64,000 nucleotides of DNA from Streptomyces glomeratus (lineage in GTDB: Bacteria > Actinomycetota > Actinomycetes > Streptomycetales > Streptomycetaceae), in assembly GCF_021462825.1 (NCBI RefSeq), contig NZ_JAKEEB010000024.1:1-64000 (forward strand). Reading direction: 5' to 3'. Below, piece by piece: positions 51,944 through 61,027 of the stretch; the first letter of the stretch is position 1, and every line of letters starts with the position of its first letter. Below the pieces are notes generated by a model. That model searched no databases and was not told the DNA's origin. It saw only the letters and a list, made by a program, of their open reading frames with translations. Both the position numbers and the translations under genes were made by a program.

Positions 51944-52915
51944 TCAGTGCAGGGCCTCCCGCAGCGCGGGCAGCAGCTCCTTGGCCGACCAGTCGATGAA
52001 CTCGCTCTGGCTGTCACCGCCGACCTGCACCAGCGCGATCTCCGTGAACCCGGCCTCGGCGTAGGGGCGTACTGCCTCGGCGAAGTCCGCCGGATCGTCG
52101 CCGCACGGGATCGAGGAGGCGACGTCCTCGGGCCGGACGTACTGCGTGGCCGAGGCGAAGGAATCCGGGTGCGGCAGCTCGGAGTTGACCTTCCAGCCGC
52201 CGCCGAACCAGCGGAACTGCTCGTGCGCCCGCCGTACGGCGGCGTGCCGGTCCCGGTCGTAGCAGACCGGCAGCTGCCCCACCCGGGGCTTGCCCTTGCC
52301 GCCGTGCCGGTCGAAGGAGTCGAGCAGATCCCGCTTCGGCTCGGTGGCGATGACGAGGTCGGCGAGGCGGCCTGCCAGGGCGCAGGACCGCTCGCCGGAC
52401 ACGGCGATGCCGATCGGCGGCGGCTCGTCCGGCAGGTCCCACAGCCGGGCCGAGTCCACGCCGAAGTGCCTGCCGCGGTGGCTTACATGGCCGCCGCCGA
52501 ACAGGTCGCGGATGATGCCGACCGCCTCTTCCAGCATCTCGTGACGCACCTCGGCCGACGGCCAACCACGGCCGACCACATGCTCGTTGAGGTTCTCGCC
52601 GGAACCGAGGCCCAGCCGGAACCTGCCCTGCGACAGCAGTTGCATGGTGGCGGCCTTCTGGGCCACCACCGCCGGGTGGTAGCGCACGCTGGGGCAGGTC
52701 ACATACGTCATCAGCGGGATCCTCGAGGTGGCCTGCGCGGCGGCGCCCAGCACACACCATGCGTACGGCGAGTGCCCCTGCTCCCGCAGCCACGGGAAGT
52801 AGTGGTCCGAGGTCACGGAGAAGTCGAAGCCGGCCTCCTCGGCCCGCACCACATGGTCGACCAGCTCACGCGGGCCCGCCTGTTCCGTCATCATCGTGTA
52901 TCCGATGTGCACCAT
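51944..52915 (-). CDS. LLM-class F420-dependent oxidoreductase (TIGR03557-like)
   Basis: A 323-residue luciferase-like (alpha/beta)8-barrel enzyme. It begins MVHIGYTMMTEQAGPRELVDH and has SVTSDHYFPWLREQGHSPYAW, TYVTCPSVRYHPAVVAQKAA and RFRLGLGSGENLNEHVVG, which match the F420-dependent glucose-6-phosphate dehydrogenase-like group. It uses the deazaflavin F420 as hydride carrier. The substrate is unknown. ATG at 52915 is the family-typical start, and a longer open frame to 52966 adds atypical sequence. Confidence 0.9.
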   Translation of the reverse strand: MVHIGYTMMTEQAGPRELVDHVVRAEEAGFDFSVTSDHYFPWLREQGHSPYAWCVLGAAAQATSRIPLMTYVTCPSVRYHPAVVAQKAATMQLLSQGRFRLGLGSGENLNEHVVGRGWPSAEVRHEMLEEAVGIIRDLFGGGHVSHRGRHFGVDSARLWDLPDEPPPIGIAVSGERSCALAGRLADLVIATEPKRDLLDSFDRHGGKGKPRVGQLPVCYDRDRHAAVRRAHEQFRWFGGGWKVNSELPHPDSFASATQYVRPEDVASSIPCGDDPADFAEAVRPYAEAGFTEIALVQVGGDSQSEFIDWSAKELLPALREALH

Positions 52916-53094
52916 ATGTGCGCGAGTTCCCGGTCGGCGCACACGAAAACCGGACAGCGGGACCACCTTCCCTGGGGATCCCTTTCCGACGGGATCATGG
53001 ACATGCCCGGCCCCGGACCGGAAGGATGGCGGATACAGCCAACCGCGAACCTCAGCCGTGCCCCACCACCCGCGACCGCCAGGAGGCCCGCCGG

Positions 53095-54558
53095 ATGAGC
53101 GCCCGTCCGTTGCCCGTCAGCACACCCGCCGAGCAAGGAGTCGACGCCCGCGGGGTCCAGGCGTTCCTCGACGTGGTCGAGGCGGCACCCGACATCGAGC
53201 CGCACAGCCTCATGATCCTCCGTCACGGCCGCCTGGTGGCCTCCGGCTGGTGGGCGCCGTACGCCGCCGACCGCCTCCACCTGCTGTACTCGCTCAGCAA
53301 GAGCTTCACCTCGACGGCCGCCGGAGTGGCCCTCGCCGAGGGGCTCATCGACCTCGACGCACCCGTGATCTCGTACTTCCCGGAGTTCGCGCCCGAGATC
53401 ACCGATCCGCGCAGCCGCGCCATGCTGGTCCGGCACCTCGCCTCCATGGCGAGCGGGCACCTCGCGGAGACCAACGACAGGGCGTTCGGAATCGACCGGG
53501 CCGAACCCGTGCGCGGCTTCCTGCTGATCCCGCCGGACCGGGATCCCGGCACCGTCTTCGCGTACAACCAGCCCGCGACCTACACGCTGGCCGCGATCGT
53601 CCAGCGCCGTTCGGGCCAGTCGCTCACCGAGTATCTGCGCCCGAGGATCCTCGATCCACTCGGCATCGGGGAGGTCGCCTGGCTCCAGCATCCGCGCGGC
53701 CGTGACCTCGGCTTCAGCGGACTGCACGCCACCACGGACGCCATCGCCCGGCTGGGCCTGCTGTACCTTCGGGACGGCGTCTGGGAGGGCAGGCGCCTGC
53801 TGCCCTCCTCCTGGGTCGCCGAGGCGACGCGCCCGCACATCTCCACCGCCGACGGCACGCCCGAGGGCGCCCGGTCCGACTGGCAGCAGGGCTACGGCTT
53901 CCAGTTCTGGACGTCGCGGTACGGATACCGCGGCGACGGGGCGTACGGCCAGTTCTGCGTCGTCCTGCCGCGGCACGACGCCGTGATCGCCACCACCGCG
54001 GCGACCGAGCAGATGCAGAAGCTGCTGGACGCGATGTGGCGCCATCTGCTGCCCGCGTTCGGGCCCGCCCCGCTGACGGGCCGCGACGACGAGGACAAGG
54101 CCCTCCAGCACCGGCTCGACCGGCTCGCCCTGCCCCCGGTCGCCGCCGACCCGGCGCCCCCGGCGGAATCCGGGCACTGGTCAGGGGCCCGCCTCACCCC
54201 CCGGGGCGGGCGCTGTGCCGCCCAGCCGGGCCTGACGGCGGTCGAGGTCTGCCGCCCGGACGACGGCTGGACGGTGACCCTCGTGGAGGGCGACGACCGC
54301 CTGGTCCTCCGTCTTCCCCGCTCCGGCTGGAGCGTCGACGACGGACCGGTCCCCACGGCCGTGAGCGGCGGCTGGACCAGCCCGGACACCCTGCGTCTCG
54401 ACGTCCTGTTCCTGGAGACACCGCACCGCCTGACCGTGACCGCCACCCTCGACGCGGACACCCCCGACGCCGGCACCTTCACGGTCCGCTGGCACACGAC
54501 ACCCCTGCACGGCGGCCCGCTGCGCCGCAACCGGGCGCCCCGCGGCATCCGCCGCTGA
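53095..54558 (+). CDS. Serine hydrolase, beta-lactamase family, cytoplasmic
   Basis: A 487-residue S12-type serine hydrolase. The SxxK motif is SLSK (Ser66, Lys69). FAYNQPATY takes the place of the Tyr motif, and GAYGQFCVVLP lies at the third-motif region. There is no signal peptide. After the catalytic domain (to about 330) comes a beta-rich C-terminal domain of about 130 residues with VEVCRPDDGWTVTLVEGDDR. Likely an esterase or amidase rather than a penicillin-binding protein. AGGAGG lies eight bases before the ATG. It is divergent from the LLM gene. Confidence 0.87.
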   Translation: MSARPLPVSTPAEQGVDARGVQAFLDVVEAAPDIEPHSLMILRHGRLVASGWWAPYAADRLHLLYSLSKSFTSTAAGVALAEGLIDLDAPVISYFPEFAPEITDPRSRAMLVRHLASMASGHLAETNDRAFGIDRAEPVRGFLLIPPDRDPGTVFAYNQPATYTLAAIVQRRSGQSLTEYLRPRILDPLGIGEVAWLQHPRGRDLGFSGLHATTDAIARLGLLYLRDGVWEGRRLLPSSWVAEATRPHISTADGTPEGARSDWQQGYGFQFWTSRYGYRGDGAYGQFCVVLPRHDAVIATTAATEQMQKLLDAMWRHLLPAFGPAPLTGRDDEDKALQHRLDRLALPPVAADPAPPAESGHWSGARLTPRGGRCAAQPGLTAVEVCRPDDGWTVTLVEGDDRLVLRLPRSGWSVDDGPVPTAVSGGWTSPDTLRLDVLFLETPHRLTVTATLDADTPDAGTFTVRWHTTPLHGGPLRRNRAPRGIRR

Positions 54559-54599
54559 ACCCGCACACCCTTGCCCGTCCGCCTCCCGGACAGCGGCTG

Positions 54600-55406
54600 T
54601 CAGCAGCCGAGAGAGGCAGGCGGCACGCGGATGACCGCGGCGGTGACATTGTCCTCACCGCCCGCGTCCAGGGCCCGGCTCACCAGTGCGCGCGCATCGG
54701 CCAGCACATCCGGCTTCTGCCGCCCGAGCACCGTCAGCAGCCCGTCGGCGTCCGGGAGATGCCGCCACAGGCCGTCCGTGCACAGCAGCAGTCGGCCGGG
54801 CACCCGGGGCCGGTGCCCCCGCACCCGTGCGCTCACCGGCCCCGCGTCGGCGCCCAGCCAGGCGGTGAGGGCGTCGCGTTCACCCGTGTCGTCCTCGGAC
54901 ATCAGCAGGCCCGGCCCCTCGCCGGGCAGCCAGTAGGCCCTGCTGTCGCCCACCCAGGCGCTCCAGATCCCCTCCGGACCGGCGACACCCGCGACGAACG
55001 TGCAGGCGGGCGCGCCGTCCCGCGCGGCGGCCAGCGCGCTCACCGCCCGGCCCGCACGTCCGGCAGCCTCGGCGAGCGCCACCTCCGGCACCTCCCCTTC
55101 CCGCAACCGTGCGATCAGGGCCGCCGCCCCGGCTTTGGCGGCGACCCGGGCCGCACGCTCCGGGCGCGGTGCCGGGGACACCCCGTCACAGACCACCCCG
55201 ACCGTCCACACCCCGGTGGCGGCCAGCGTCAGCGCGTCCGCGTTGACCTCCCGCCGGTGGCCCCGGTCGCTGACGCCCGCCGCGTCGCCGCCCACCGTGA
55301 TCTCCACATGCCCGCGGAACGCCGGCTGTGGCGCGCCGCAGTGCCGACAGACACCGTCGGGCGCCACCGTGCCGCCGCACCGGACACATTCCGTGTTCAT
55401 GGTCAT
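54600..55406 (-). CDS. PP2C-type Ser/Thr protein phosphatase with N-terminal zinc ribbon
   Basis: A 268-residue phosphatase. The first 25 residues form a zinc ribbon (Cys7, Cys10, Cys20, Cys23). The PPM domain follows: SDRGHRREVNADAL, the metal motif VVCDGVSPA, AWVGDSRAYWL, LLLCTDGLWRHL and GGEDNVTAAVI. It should dephosphorylate phospho-Ser/Thr proteins and is a candidate to oppose the Hanks kinases encoded nearby. A second ATG lies two codons in (55400). Streptomycete zinc-ribbon PP2Cs often sit with VWA or FHA genes, which are not seen here. Confidence 0.87.
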   Translation of the reverse strand: MTMNTECVRCGGTVAPDGVCRHCGAPQPAFRGHVEITVGGDAAGVSDRGHRREVNADALTLAATGVWTVGVVCDGVSPAPRPERAARVAAKAGAAALIARLREGEVPEVALAEAAGRAGRAVSALAAARDGAPACTFVAGVAGPEGIWSAWVGDSRAYWLPGEGPGLLMSEDDTGERDALTAWLGADAGPVSARVRGHRPRVPGRLLLCTDGLWRHLPDADGLLTVLGRQKPDVLADARALVSRALDAGGEDNVTAAVIRVPPASLGC

Positions 55407-55484
55407 CAGCCGGGAAACCCGTCACATCCGTACCGCCGCAGCCCCGGACCCGAAGCCGCCGACGGGCCGTCAGACGGTCCGCGC

Positions 55485-55835
55485 CTAGCCGAGCGCGTCC
55501 GGCCAGTTAGCCGGAACCCGCCCCGCGGGCCCCGGCACCGGCTGGTCGAGGGGGTGGCAGACCGGCTCAGCCAGCTCGGGTCCGGACTCGTACAACTCGG
55601 AGGTGGTGTAGTCCCAGAACCACTCCTCACCCGGCTCGAAACTGCGGATCAGCGGATGCCCGGTGGCACGGTGGTGGGCGGTCGCGTGCTTGGCGGGGGA
55701 GTCGTCACAACAGCCGATGTGCCCGCACTGCGCGCAGCGCCGCAGATGGAACCACCACCCGCCCGCCTCGTCGCACTCCACGCAGCCCGAGCCGCTCGGC
55801 GGGACGCTGGGGTCGATTCCGCTCGCTGTGGTCAT
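55485..55835 (-). CDS. UBP-type zinc finger protein
   Basis: A 116-residue protein with the ZnF-UBP pattern: GCVECDEAGGWWFHLRRCAQCGHIGCCDDS (read as VECDEAGGWWFHLRRC and CGHIGCCD), then KHATAHHRATGHPLIRSFEPGEEWFW. The Cys/His spacing matches zinc fingers of ubiquitin-specific proteases. Bacteria have no ubiquitin protease, so here it probably binds a C-terminal peptide or acts as a small partner. GGAGG precedes the ATG. It overlaps the kinase gene stop by 4 bp (ATGA) and is the last gene of the three-gene operon starting at 59033. Confidence 0.88.
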   Translation of the reverse strand: MTTASGIDPSVPPSGSGCVECDEAGGWWFHLRRCAQCGHIGCCDDSPAKHATAHHRATGHPLIRSFEPGEEWFWDYTTSELYESGPELAEPVCHPLDQPVPGPAGRVPANWPDALG

Positions 55836-57331
55836 GATGCCTCCACTGGTGTCTCGGAACCGGGTCGTGCCGCGGAGTCCTGCGGCGGGAGGTCGGACTC
55901 CGCGGCCGTGAGGGGCAGCCACACCTGGAACCGTGTGTCCCCCGGCTCCGAGTGGACCTCCAGACTGCCGTGATGCTTGTTGACGACGATGCGCCAGGAG
56001 ATGTCCAGACCGAGCCCGGTGCCCTGGCCCACCGGCTTGGTGGTGAAGAACGGGTCGAAGATGCGGTTCCGGATCTCCTGCGGCACGCCGGGACCCGTGT
56101 CGCGGAACTCGACCAGCAACCGGTCCCGGTCGAGCGCCGTCCGCACGGTCAGCGTTCCCTCCCCGCCCCCGTCTTCCATCGCCGACACCGCGTTGTCGAT
56201 GAGGTTCGTCCACACCTGGTTCAGCTCACCGGGGTAGGCCGGAACGCTCGGCAGGGTGCGGTCGTAGTCCTTGACCACGGTGATCCGGTTGCCGATCTTG
56301 CCGGAAAGCATCATCAGGGTGCTGTCGAGGAGTTCGTGCACGTCGGCCACCTGGTACGGCGCCCGGTCGAGCTGCGAGTACTGCCGCGCCGCGTTCACGA
56401 GGGTGGAGACCCGGGTCGTGGAGTCCTCGATCTCGTTCATGAGCAGCTCGGTCTCGACCGTGTAGTTGAGCCAGCGGAGCGCGCCTTCCAGGGTCCCCTC
56501 GTCGACGGCCGCCGCGATCCGGTCCAGCCAGTCGGTGTCGAGGCCCGCCTGCACGAAGGTCGGCGCGAGCTGCCAGGCGCTCTGGATGCCGTGGTCGTCC
56601 AGCCAGTCGCCGAGTGCGTCCTCGCGGTCGGACGCCTCCAGAGGGCTGAGCGGGACGGCCTTCGCCACCTGTTCCGCCGTCCGTTCCTGGATGTCCACCA
56701 GCGCCCGCAGCGTGTTCGGCTCGTACCGTCCGGCCGCGATCACCCCGAGCTTGTGCCGCATCCCGGCCACCCGCTCGCGCAGCGCCGAGGTGGCGCGCAC
56801 GGCCGCCGCCGCCGGGTTGTTCAGCTCGTGCGTGAGACCCGCCGACAGGGAACCCAGCGCCAGCAGCCGCTCCCGCTGGTTGATGACCTGCTGGGTGTTC
56901 TTGCTGCCGAAGAACAATCCCTCCAGCAGATGCACCGCCATCGGGAACCAGTCCCGCATGACCGCGGCGAACGTCTCGGCGGGCAGGACGAAGAACCGCG
57001 AGGGCTCGGTGACCCGCATCGACCCGTTGTACTGGGCCGCCCGGGCCCGGTCGCCGAGGTACGCCTGGAAGGCGCCCGCGTACACACCGCGCTGCGAGGT
57101 CCGGCTGATCTCCACGTCGTCGGTGCCGACGCGGCGCGAGAGCACCACCGTGCCGTGCAGCAGAACGAAGAAGCAGGTGGCGGGCTCGCCCTCGGTGTAC
57201 ACCGGCCCCGGCTCGAACAGCTCCACCCGGCCTTCCCGGCACAGCCGCGCCAACTGGTCCTCGCTCAGCTTCTCGAACAGGAAGAGCGTCCTCAGCTCCG
57301 CCTGGTCGCAGGTCATCGGCTTCCCGCTCAC
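55832..57331 (-). CDS. Sensor histidine kinase with N-terminal cyclic-nucleotide-binding domain
   Basis: A 499-residue soluble kinase. Residues 12-130 form a cNMP-binding-like domain (LFLFEKLSEDQLARLCREG, EGEPATCFFVLLHGTVVLSRR). The kinase core has the H-box LSAGLTHELNNPAAAAVRA with His168, N-box LNQVWTNLIDNAVSAM, G1 DTGPGVP, F-box FDPFFTTKPVGQG and G2 GTGLGLDISWRIV. It has no membrane segments. It follows the receiver-reductase gene by 22 bp and is coupled to the zinc-finger gene, so all three likely form one signalling unit. GTG 57331 has GGGGAG upstream. ATG 57316 is an alternative start. Confidence 0.9.
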   Translation of the reverse strand: MSGKPMTCDQAELRTLFLFEKLSEDQLARLCREGRVELFEPGPVYTEGEPATCFFVLLHGTVVLSRRVGTDDVEISRTSQRGVYAGAFQAYLGDRARAAQYNGSMRVTEPSRFFVLPAETFAAVMRDWFPMAVHLLEGLFFGSKNTQQVINQRERLLALGSLSAGLTHELNNPAAAAVRATSALRERVAGMRHKLGVIAAGRYEPNTLRALVDIQERTAEQVAKAVPLSPLEASDREDALGDWLDDHGIQSAWQLAPTFVQAGLDTDWLDRIAAAVDEGTLEGALRWLNYTVETELLMNEIEDSTTRVSTLVNAARQYSQLDRAPYQVADVHELLDSTLMMLSGKIGNRITVVKDYDRTLPSVPAYPGELNQVWTNLIDNAVSAMEDGGGEGTLTVRTALDRDRLLVEFRDTGPGVPQEIRNRIFDPFFTTKPVGQGTGLGLDISWRIVVNKHHGSLEVHSEPGDTRFQVWLPLTAAESDLPPQDSAARPGSETPVEAS

Positions 57332-57353
57332 GGCCGCTCCCCGGGCTGTGGGT

Positions 57354-59033
57354 TCATGACTGCTCCAGATACCGGTGGACGAGCATCACCGCCATCGCCC
57401 CCTCGCCCACCGCGGAGGCGACCCGCTTGGCGGACTCGGCGCGCGCGTCACCCGCCACGAACACGCCGGGGACATTGGTCTCCAGGTGGTACGGGGGCCG
57501 GTCCAGTTCCCAGTCCGGCGGCGGCTGCCCGTCGCAGGTCATGTCGGGGCCGGTGAGGATGAATCCGTGTTCGTCGCGCAGCACGGTCCCCTCCAGCCAG
57601 TCCGTGAGCGGAGCCGCCCCGATGAACACGAACAGCCACTGGGCGTCGACGAGTTCGGTCTCTCCGGTGGCCACGTCGCGCAGCGTCAGCTGCTCCAGAC
57701 GGTCGGAGCCGTGCGCCTCCTCCACCACGGTGCGGGTGCGCACGACGATGTTGGGTGCCTCGGCGATCTGCTGGACCAGATAGTGCGACATCGACGCAGA
57801 CAGCGACTCGCCCCGCACCAGCAGGGTGACCGACTTGGCGTTCCGCGACAGGTACATCGCCGCCTGACCCGCGGAGTTGGCGCCGCCGACGATGAACACG
57901 TCCATGCCGGAACAGGCCGGAGCCTCCGTCAGCGCGGAGCCGTAGAAGACCCCGCACCCCGTCAGTTTCAGCAGCCCGGGGGCAGCGAGCTGCCGGTACG
58001 ACACACCGGTCGCCAGGATCACGCTGTGCGCGGCGATCGCGGGCCCGTCCGAGAACCGCACGATCCGCGCGGCCCCGTTGACCTCCAGGGCGGACACCTC
58101 CCGTGCGGTGAGGATCTCCGCGCCGAACTTCTTGGCCTGCCGTCGCGCCCGGTCGGTCAGCTGCGCGCCCGACACGCCGTCGGGGAAGCCGAGATAGTTC
58201 TCGATGCGGGAGCTCTGCCCGGCCTGGCCGCCGGTCGCGGACCGCTCCACCAGAAGCGTCCGCAGTCCCTCCGACGCCCCGTACACCGCGGCCCCGAGCC
58301 CGGCGGGCCCACCGCCGATCACCACGAGGTCGTAGAACTCCGCGGTCGGCGTCGTCGCCAGCCCCACATGTGCCGCGAGCTCCGAGTCCTCCGGTGCCAC
58401 CAGCGCGGTGCCGTCCGAGGTGACGACGAGCGGCAGCCGCTCCCCGTCCTGTCCCGCCGCCGCCAGCAGCCGCCCGCCCTCCGGCGTGTCGACCGAGTAC
58501 CAGCGGTAGGGCACCTGGTTGCGGGCCAGGAACTCCCGTACCTTCGAGGACTGCGCCGACCACCGGTGCCCCACCACCTTGGTGGTGGGAACCGGCCGGT
58601 AGTCGGAGGTCCGCCATGCCTCGAGCAGGTCGTCCAGGACCGGGTAGAGCTTCTCCTCCGGCGGATCCCACGGCTTGAGGAGGTAGTGGTCGAGGTCGAT
58701 GATGTTGATGGCGTCGATGGCCGCGCCGGTGTCCGCGTACGCCGTCAGCAGCACCCGCCGGGCGCCGGGATAGACGTCCAGGGCCTGTTCCAGGAACTCG
58801 ATGCCGTTCATCTCCGGCATCCGGTAGTCGGCCATGATCACGGCCACCAGGTCGCCGCGCAGCTTCAGCTCCCGCAGCGCCTCCAGCGCGCTCTCGCCGG
58901 ACTCGGCCCGCACGATGCGGTACGACTCGCCGTACCGGCGGCGCAGATCGCGGGCCACGGCACGCGACACCCCGGGGTCGTCGTCCACGGTCAGGATGAC
59001 GGTCCGTGCAGCTGCGCTGGCAGCCTGTGCCAT
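57354..59033 (-). CDS. Receiver domain fused to thioredoxin reductase-like flavoprotein
   Basis: A 559-residue fusion. Residues 10-135 are a response-regulator receiver (VDDDPG, phospho-acceptor Asp69 in IMADYRMPEMNG, Thr in LLTAYAD, Lys in YLLKPW). A linker region of about 100 residues follows, with a thioredoxin-like look (VREFLARNQVPYRWYSVDTP). From about 245 comes an FAD/NADPH reductase: DLVVIGGGPAGLGAAVYGAS, VERSATGGQAGQSSRIENYLGFP, VFIVGGANSAGQAAMYLS and GVFVAGDARA. The redox CxxC of true thioredoxin reductases is missing. GGGAG precedes the ATG at 59033. The likely phosphodonor is the kinase encoded next. Confidence 0.9.
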   Translation of the reverse strand: MAQAASAAARTVILTVDDDPGVSRAVARDLRRRYGESYRIVRAESGESALEALRELKLRGDLVAVIMADYRMPEMNGIEFLEQALDVYPGARRVLLTAYADTGAAIDAINIIDLDHYLLKPWDPPEEKLYPVLDDLLEAWRTSDYRPVPTTKVVGHRWSAQSSKVREFLARNQVPYRWYSVDTPEGGRLLAAAGQDGERLPLVVTSDGTALVAPEDSELAAHVGLATTPTAEFYDLVVIGGGPAGLGAAVYGASEGLRTLLVERSATGGQAGQSSRIENYLGFPDGVSGAQLTDRARRQAKKFGAEILTAREVSALEVNGAARIVRFSDGPAIAAHSVILATGVSYRQLAAPGLLKLTGCGVFYGSALTEAPACSGMDVFIVGGANSAGQAAMYLSRNAKSVTLLVRGESLSASMSHYLVQQIAEAPNIVVRTRTVVEEAHGSDRLEQLTLRDVATGETELVDAQWLFVFIGAAPLTDWLEGTVLRDEHGFILTGPDMTCDGQPPPDWELDRPPYHLETNVPGVFVAGDARAESAKRVASAVGEGAMAVMLVHRYLEQS

Positions 59034-59162
59034 AAAGTCTCCCACCCCGAAACTCTTCGGCGTCCCGCCCATCGTATGTTCGATCGCCCGGTTTCGCTTC
59101 GGAAGCGGGGGCCTCGGAGCCGGTAGCGTTGATCGCCGGAGCGCGCACGAGGAGGCAGCCGT

Positions 59163-60035
59163 ATGACCCGCCCCGTCACCGTGGGAGTGGACGGATCACC
59201 GGAGAGCGTCGCCGCGGCGGCCTGGGCGGCCCGGGAGGCCGTACGCCGCGACCTGCCGCTGCGGATCGTGCACGCCTGGCAGTGGCACTCCTACGACCTC
59301 GCCCCCAGCGCAGACCGGGAGGCCCAGGACGAGTGGGCGCGGCAGCTCCTCACGGAGGCCCGGCGCACGATCGCCGAGCGGCACCCTCGGCTGACGGTGA
59401 CCGCCGAGGCCCCTGAGGGCGGCCCCGTGGACACCCTGGTCGCGGAGGCGGCCGAGGCGGAGCTGCTGGTGCTGGGCTCGCGCGGCCACGGCGCCCTGGT
59501 GGGCTTCCTGCTGGGCTCGGTGGGCCGGCAGGTGATCGCCGAGTCCGCCGGACCGGTGGTGCTCGTGCGAGCGGACGACCGGGCGGCCCCCGAGGCGGCA
59601 GGCCGGGAGATCGTCGTGGGCCAGCACGGGGACCCGGAGGACGGCGCGGCCGCGCTCGGGTTCGCCTTCGCGACCGCCGCGGCCCGGGGAGCGGCCGTGC
59701 GGGTCGTCCGGGCCTGGAGCCTGCCGCCCGTGTTCGCCTACAGCCCCGGCTCGTTGAAGCTGCTCGACGAGGCCGGCGGTATGGAACCGTACGAGCGGAA
59801 GGCACTCGAGGGGGCGCTGCGGCCCTGGCGCGAACGGTTCCCGGACGTGCCGGTGACCGAGCACGTGGAGATGGGCAGCGCGGGCGAGGTCCTGCTGTCC
59901 GCGGCGGCCGGCGCCCAGCTCGTGGTCGTGGGACGGCACACCGGTCTGCCCGTGGGACCGCGCATCGGCTCGGTGGCGCACGCGTTGCTGCACCACGCGC
60001 CCTGCCCGGTCGCGGTCGTCCCGCCCGCCGCCTGA
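59163..60035 (+). CDS. Universal stress protein, tandem USP domains
   Basis: A 290-residue protein with two USP domains. The first (1-140) starts VTVGVDGSPESVAAAAWA and ends LVLGSRGHGALVGFLLGSVG. The second (about 150-288) starts IVVGQHGDPEDGAAALGFA and ends VVVGRHTGLPVGPRIGSVAH. The GxxG-x9-GS ATP-binding motif is clear in domain 1 and modified in domain 2. Such proteins accumulate under hypoxia or starvation. It is divergent from the receiver-reductase operon with a 129-bp shared upstream region, suggesting related stress control. Confidence 0.9.
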   Translation: MTRPVTVGVDGSPESVAAAAWAAREAVRRDLPLRIVHAWQWHSYDLAPSADREAQDEWARQLLTEARRTIAERHPRLTVTAEAPEGGPVDTLVAEAAEAELLVLGSRGHGALVGFLLGSVGRQVIAESAGPVVLVRADDRAAPEAAGREIVVGQHGDPEDGAAALGFAFATAAARGAAVRVVRAWSLPPVFAYSPGSLKLLDEAGGMEPYERKALEGALRPWRERFPDVPVTEHVEMGSAGEVLLSAAAGAQLVVVGRHTGLPVGPRIGSVAHALLHHAPCPVAVVPPAA

Positions 60036-60039
60036 CCCC

Positions 60040-60082
60040 TCGCCGCGGCGGTCGTGCCCGCTCGCCGCGGCGGTCGTCCCGC
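60040..60082. repeat. Two-copy tandem repeat between convergent genes
   Basis: Units 60040-60061 and 60062-60082 (22 and 21 bp, starting CTCGCCGCGGCGGTCGT) are nearly identical and lie between the convergent stress-protein and dienelactone hydrolase genes. Each contains the palindrome CCGCGG, so it might act as a weak bidirectional terminator. Confidence 0.6.
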
Positions 60083-60089
60083 TCCGCCG

Positions 60090-60845
60090 CTAAAGGGCGC
60101 GGTCCAGGAGGGCGAGGAGTTCCGTCCAGTGGCGTTCCGCCGCCTCGGCGCCGTAGGCGGAGGTGTCGGCCTGGGTGAAGCCGTGCCGGGCGCCCGGATA
60201 GACCTCGCACCGATGGCGCACCCCTGCCTCCGTCAGTGCCTTTTCGAGCCGCTCGATCTGCTCCGGCGGCAGCGAAGGGTCCCGGTCCGCGTGGCCGAAG
60301 TAGGCCTCCGCGGTGACGCGTCCGGCCACCAGATGCGGGCTGTCGGGGGAGTCGGTGGCCAGTCGCCCGCCGTGGAAGCCGGCCACGGCGGCGACCCGGT
60401 CCGGGTGGGTGCCGGCGGTGCGCAGCGCCAGCCGGGCACCCATGCAGTAGCCGGTGACGCCTACCGGACCATCGGCGGCCTCCGGGCAGTCGGCGAGCCG
60501 GCGCAGATAGGCGTCGGCATCGCGTTCGGCGGCCTGCGGGGTCAGTGCCCGCATGAACGGCATGATCTGCCGGAAGAGGTCCGGCCGCTCGGACGTGTCG
60601 ATGAGGTCGGGCAGCTCCACCAGGGGCGCACGCCCGTGCCGGTAGAAGAGATTGGGGACGAGCACGGTGTAGCCGTTCCGGGCCAGGCGGTCGGCCATCG
60701 CCTTCAGCCGGGGGCGCAGTCCGAAGGCGTCCATGTACAGCAGGACCGCGGGGTGGGGGCTCCGGTCGTCCGGGTGGACCAGGTAGGCGTCGGCCGTGCC
60801 GTCCCGGGTGGGGATGTCCAGGGACGTGCCACGTGTGGCGGTCAT
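60090..60845 (-). CDS. Dienelactone hydrolase family protein
   Basis: A 251-residue alpha/beta hydrolase. LDIPTRDGTADAYLVHPDD is the typical start. The nucleophile elbow GYCMGARLAL contains the catalytic Cys134 in place of Ser. Then come AYFGHADRDPSLPP and GARHGFTQADTSAY with the catalytic Asp and His. The family includes carboxymethylenebutenolidase, which hydrolyses dienelactone in aromatic degradation. A link to pobA, 8 kb away, is possible but unproven. AGGAG lies eight bases before the ATG. Confidence 0.9.
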   Translation of the reverse strand: MTATRGTSLDIPTRDGTADAYLVHPDDRSPHPAVLLYMDAFGLRPRLKAMADRLARNGYTVLVPNLFYRHGRAPLVELPDLIDTSERPDLFRQIMPFMRALTPQAAERDADAYLRRLADCPEAADGPVGVTGYCMGARLALRTAGTHPDRVAAVAGFHGGRLATDSPDSPHLVAGRVTAEAYFGHADRDPSLPPEQIERLEKALTEAGVRHRCEVYPGARHGFTQADTSAYGAEAAERHWTELLALLDRAL

Positions 60846-61027
60846 GGGGGTCTCCTGCCTCTCGACAACCGGCCGACGGCGGACCGGCCGAGCCTGCTGA
60901 CAACACCGTCCCGGCGGCGTCCGGCCGCCTGCGCGGGGCATTACCACGTGGCGGACCCTCGTGCCGAAACGTGCAGCCGCACCACGAGCACGGCGAGCGC
61001 GTCCCTCGGCACCGGGCAGCGGCCGCG

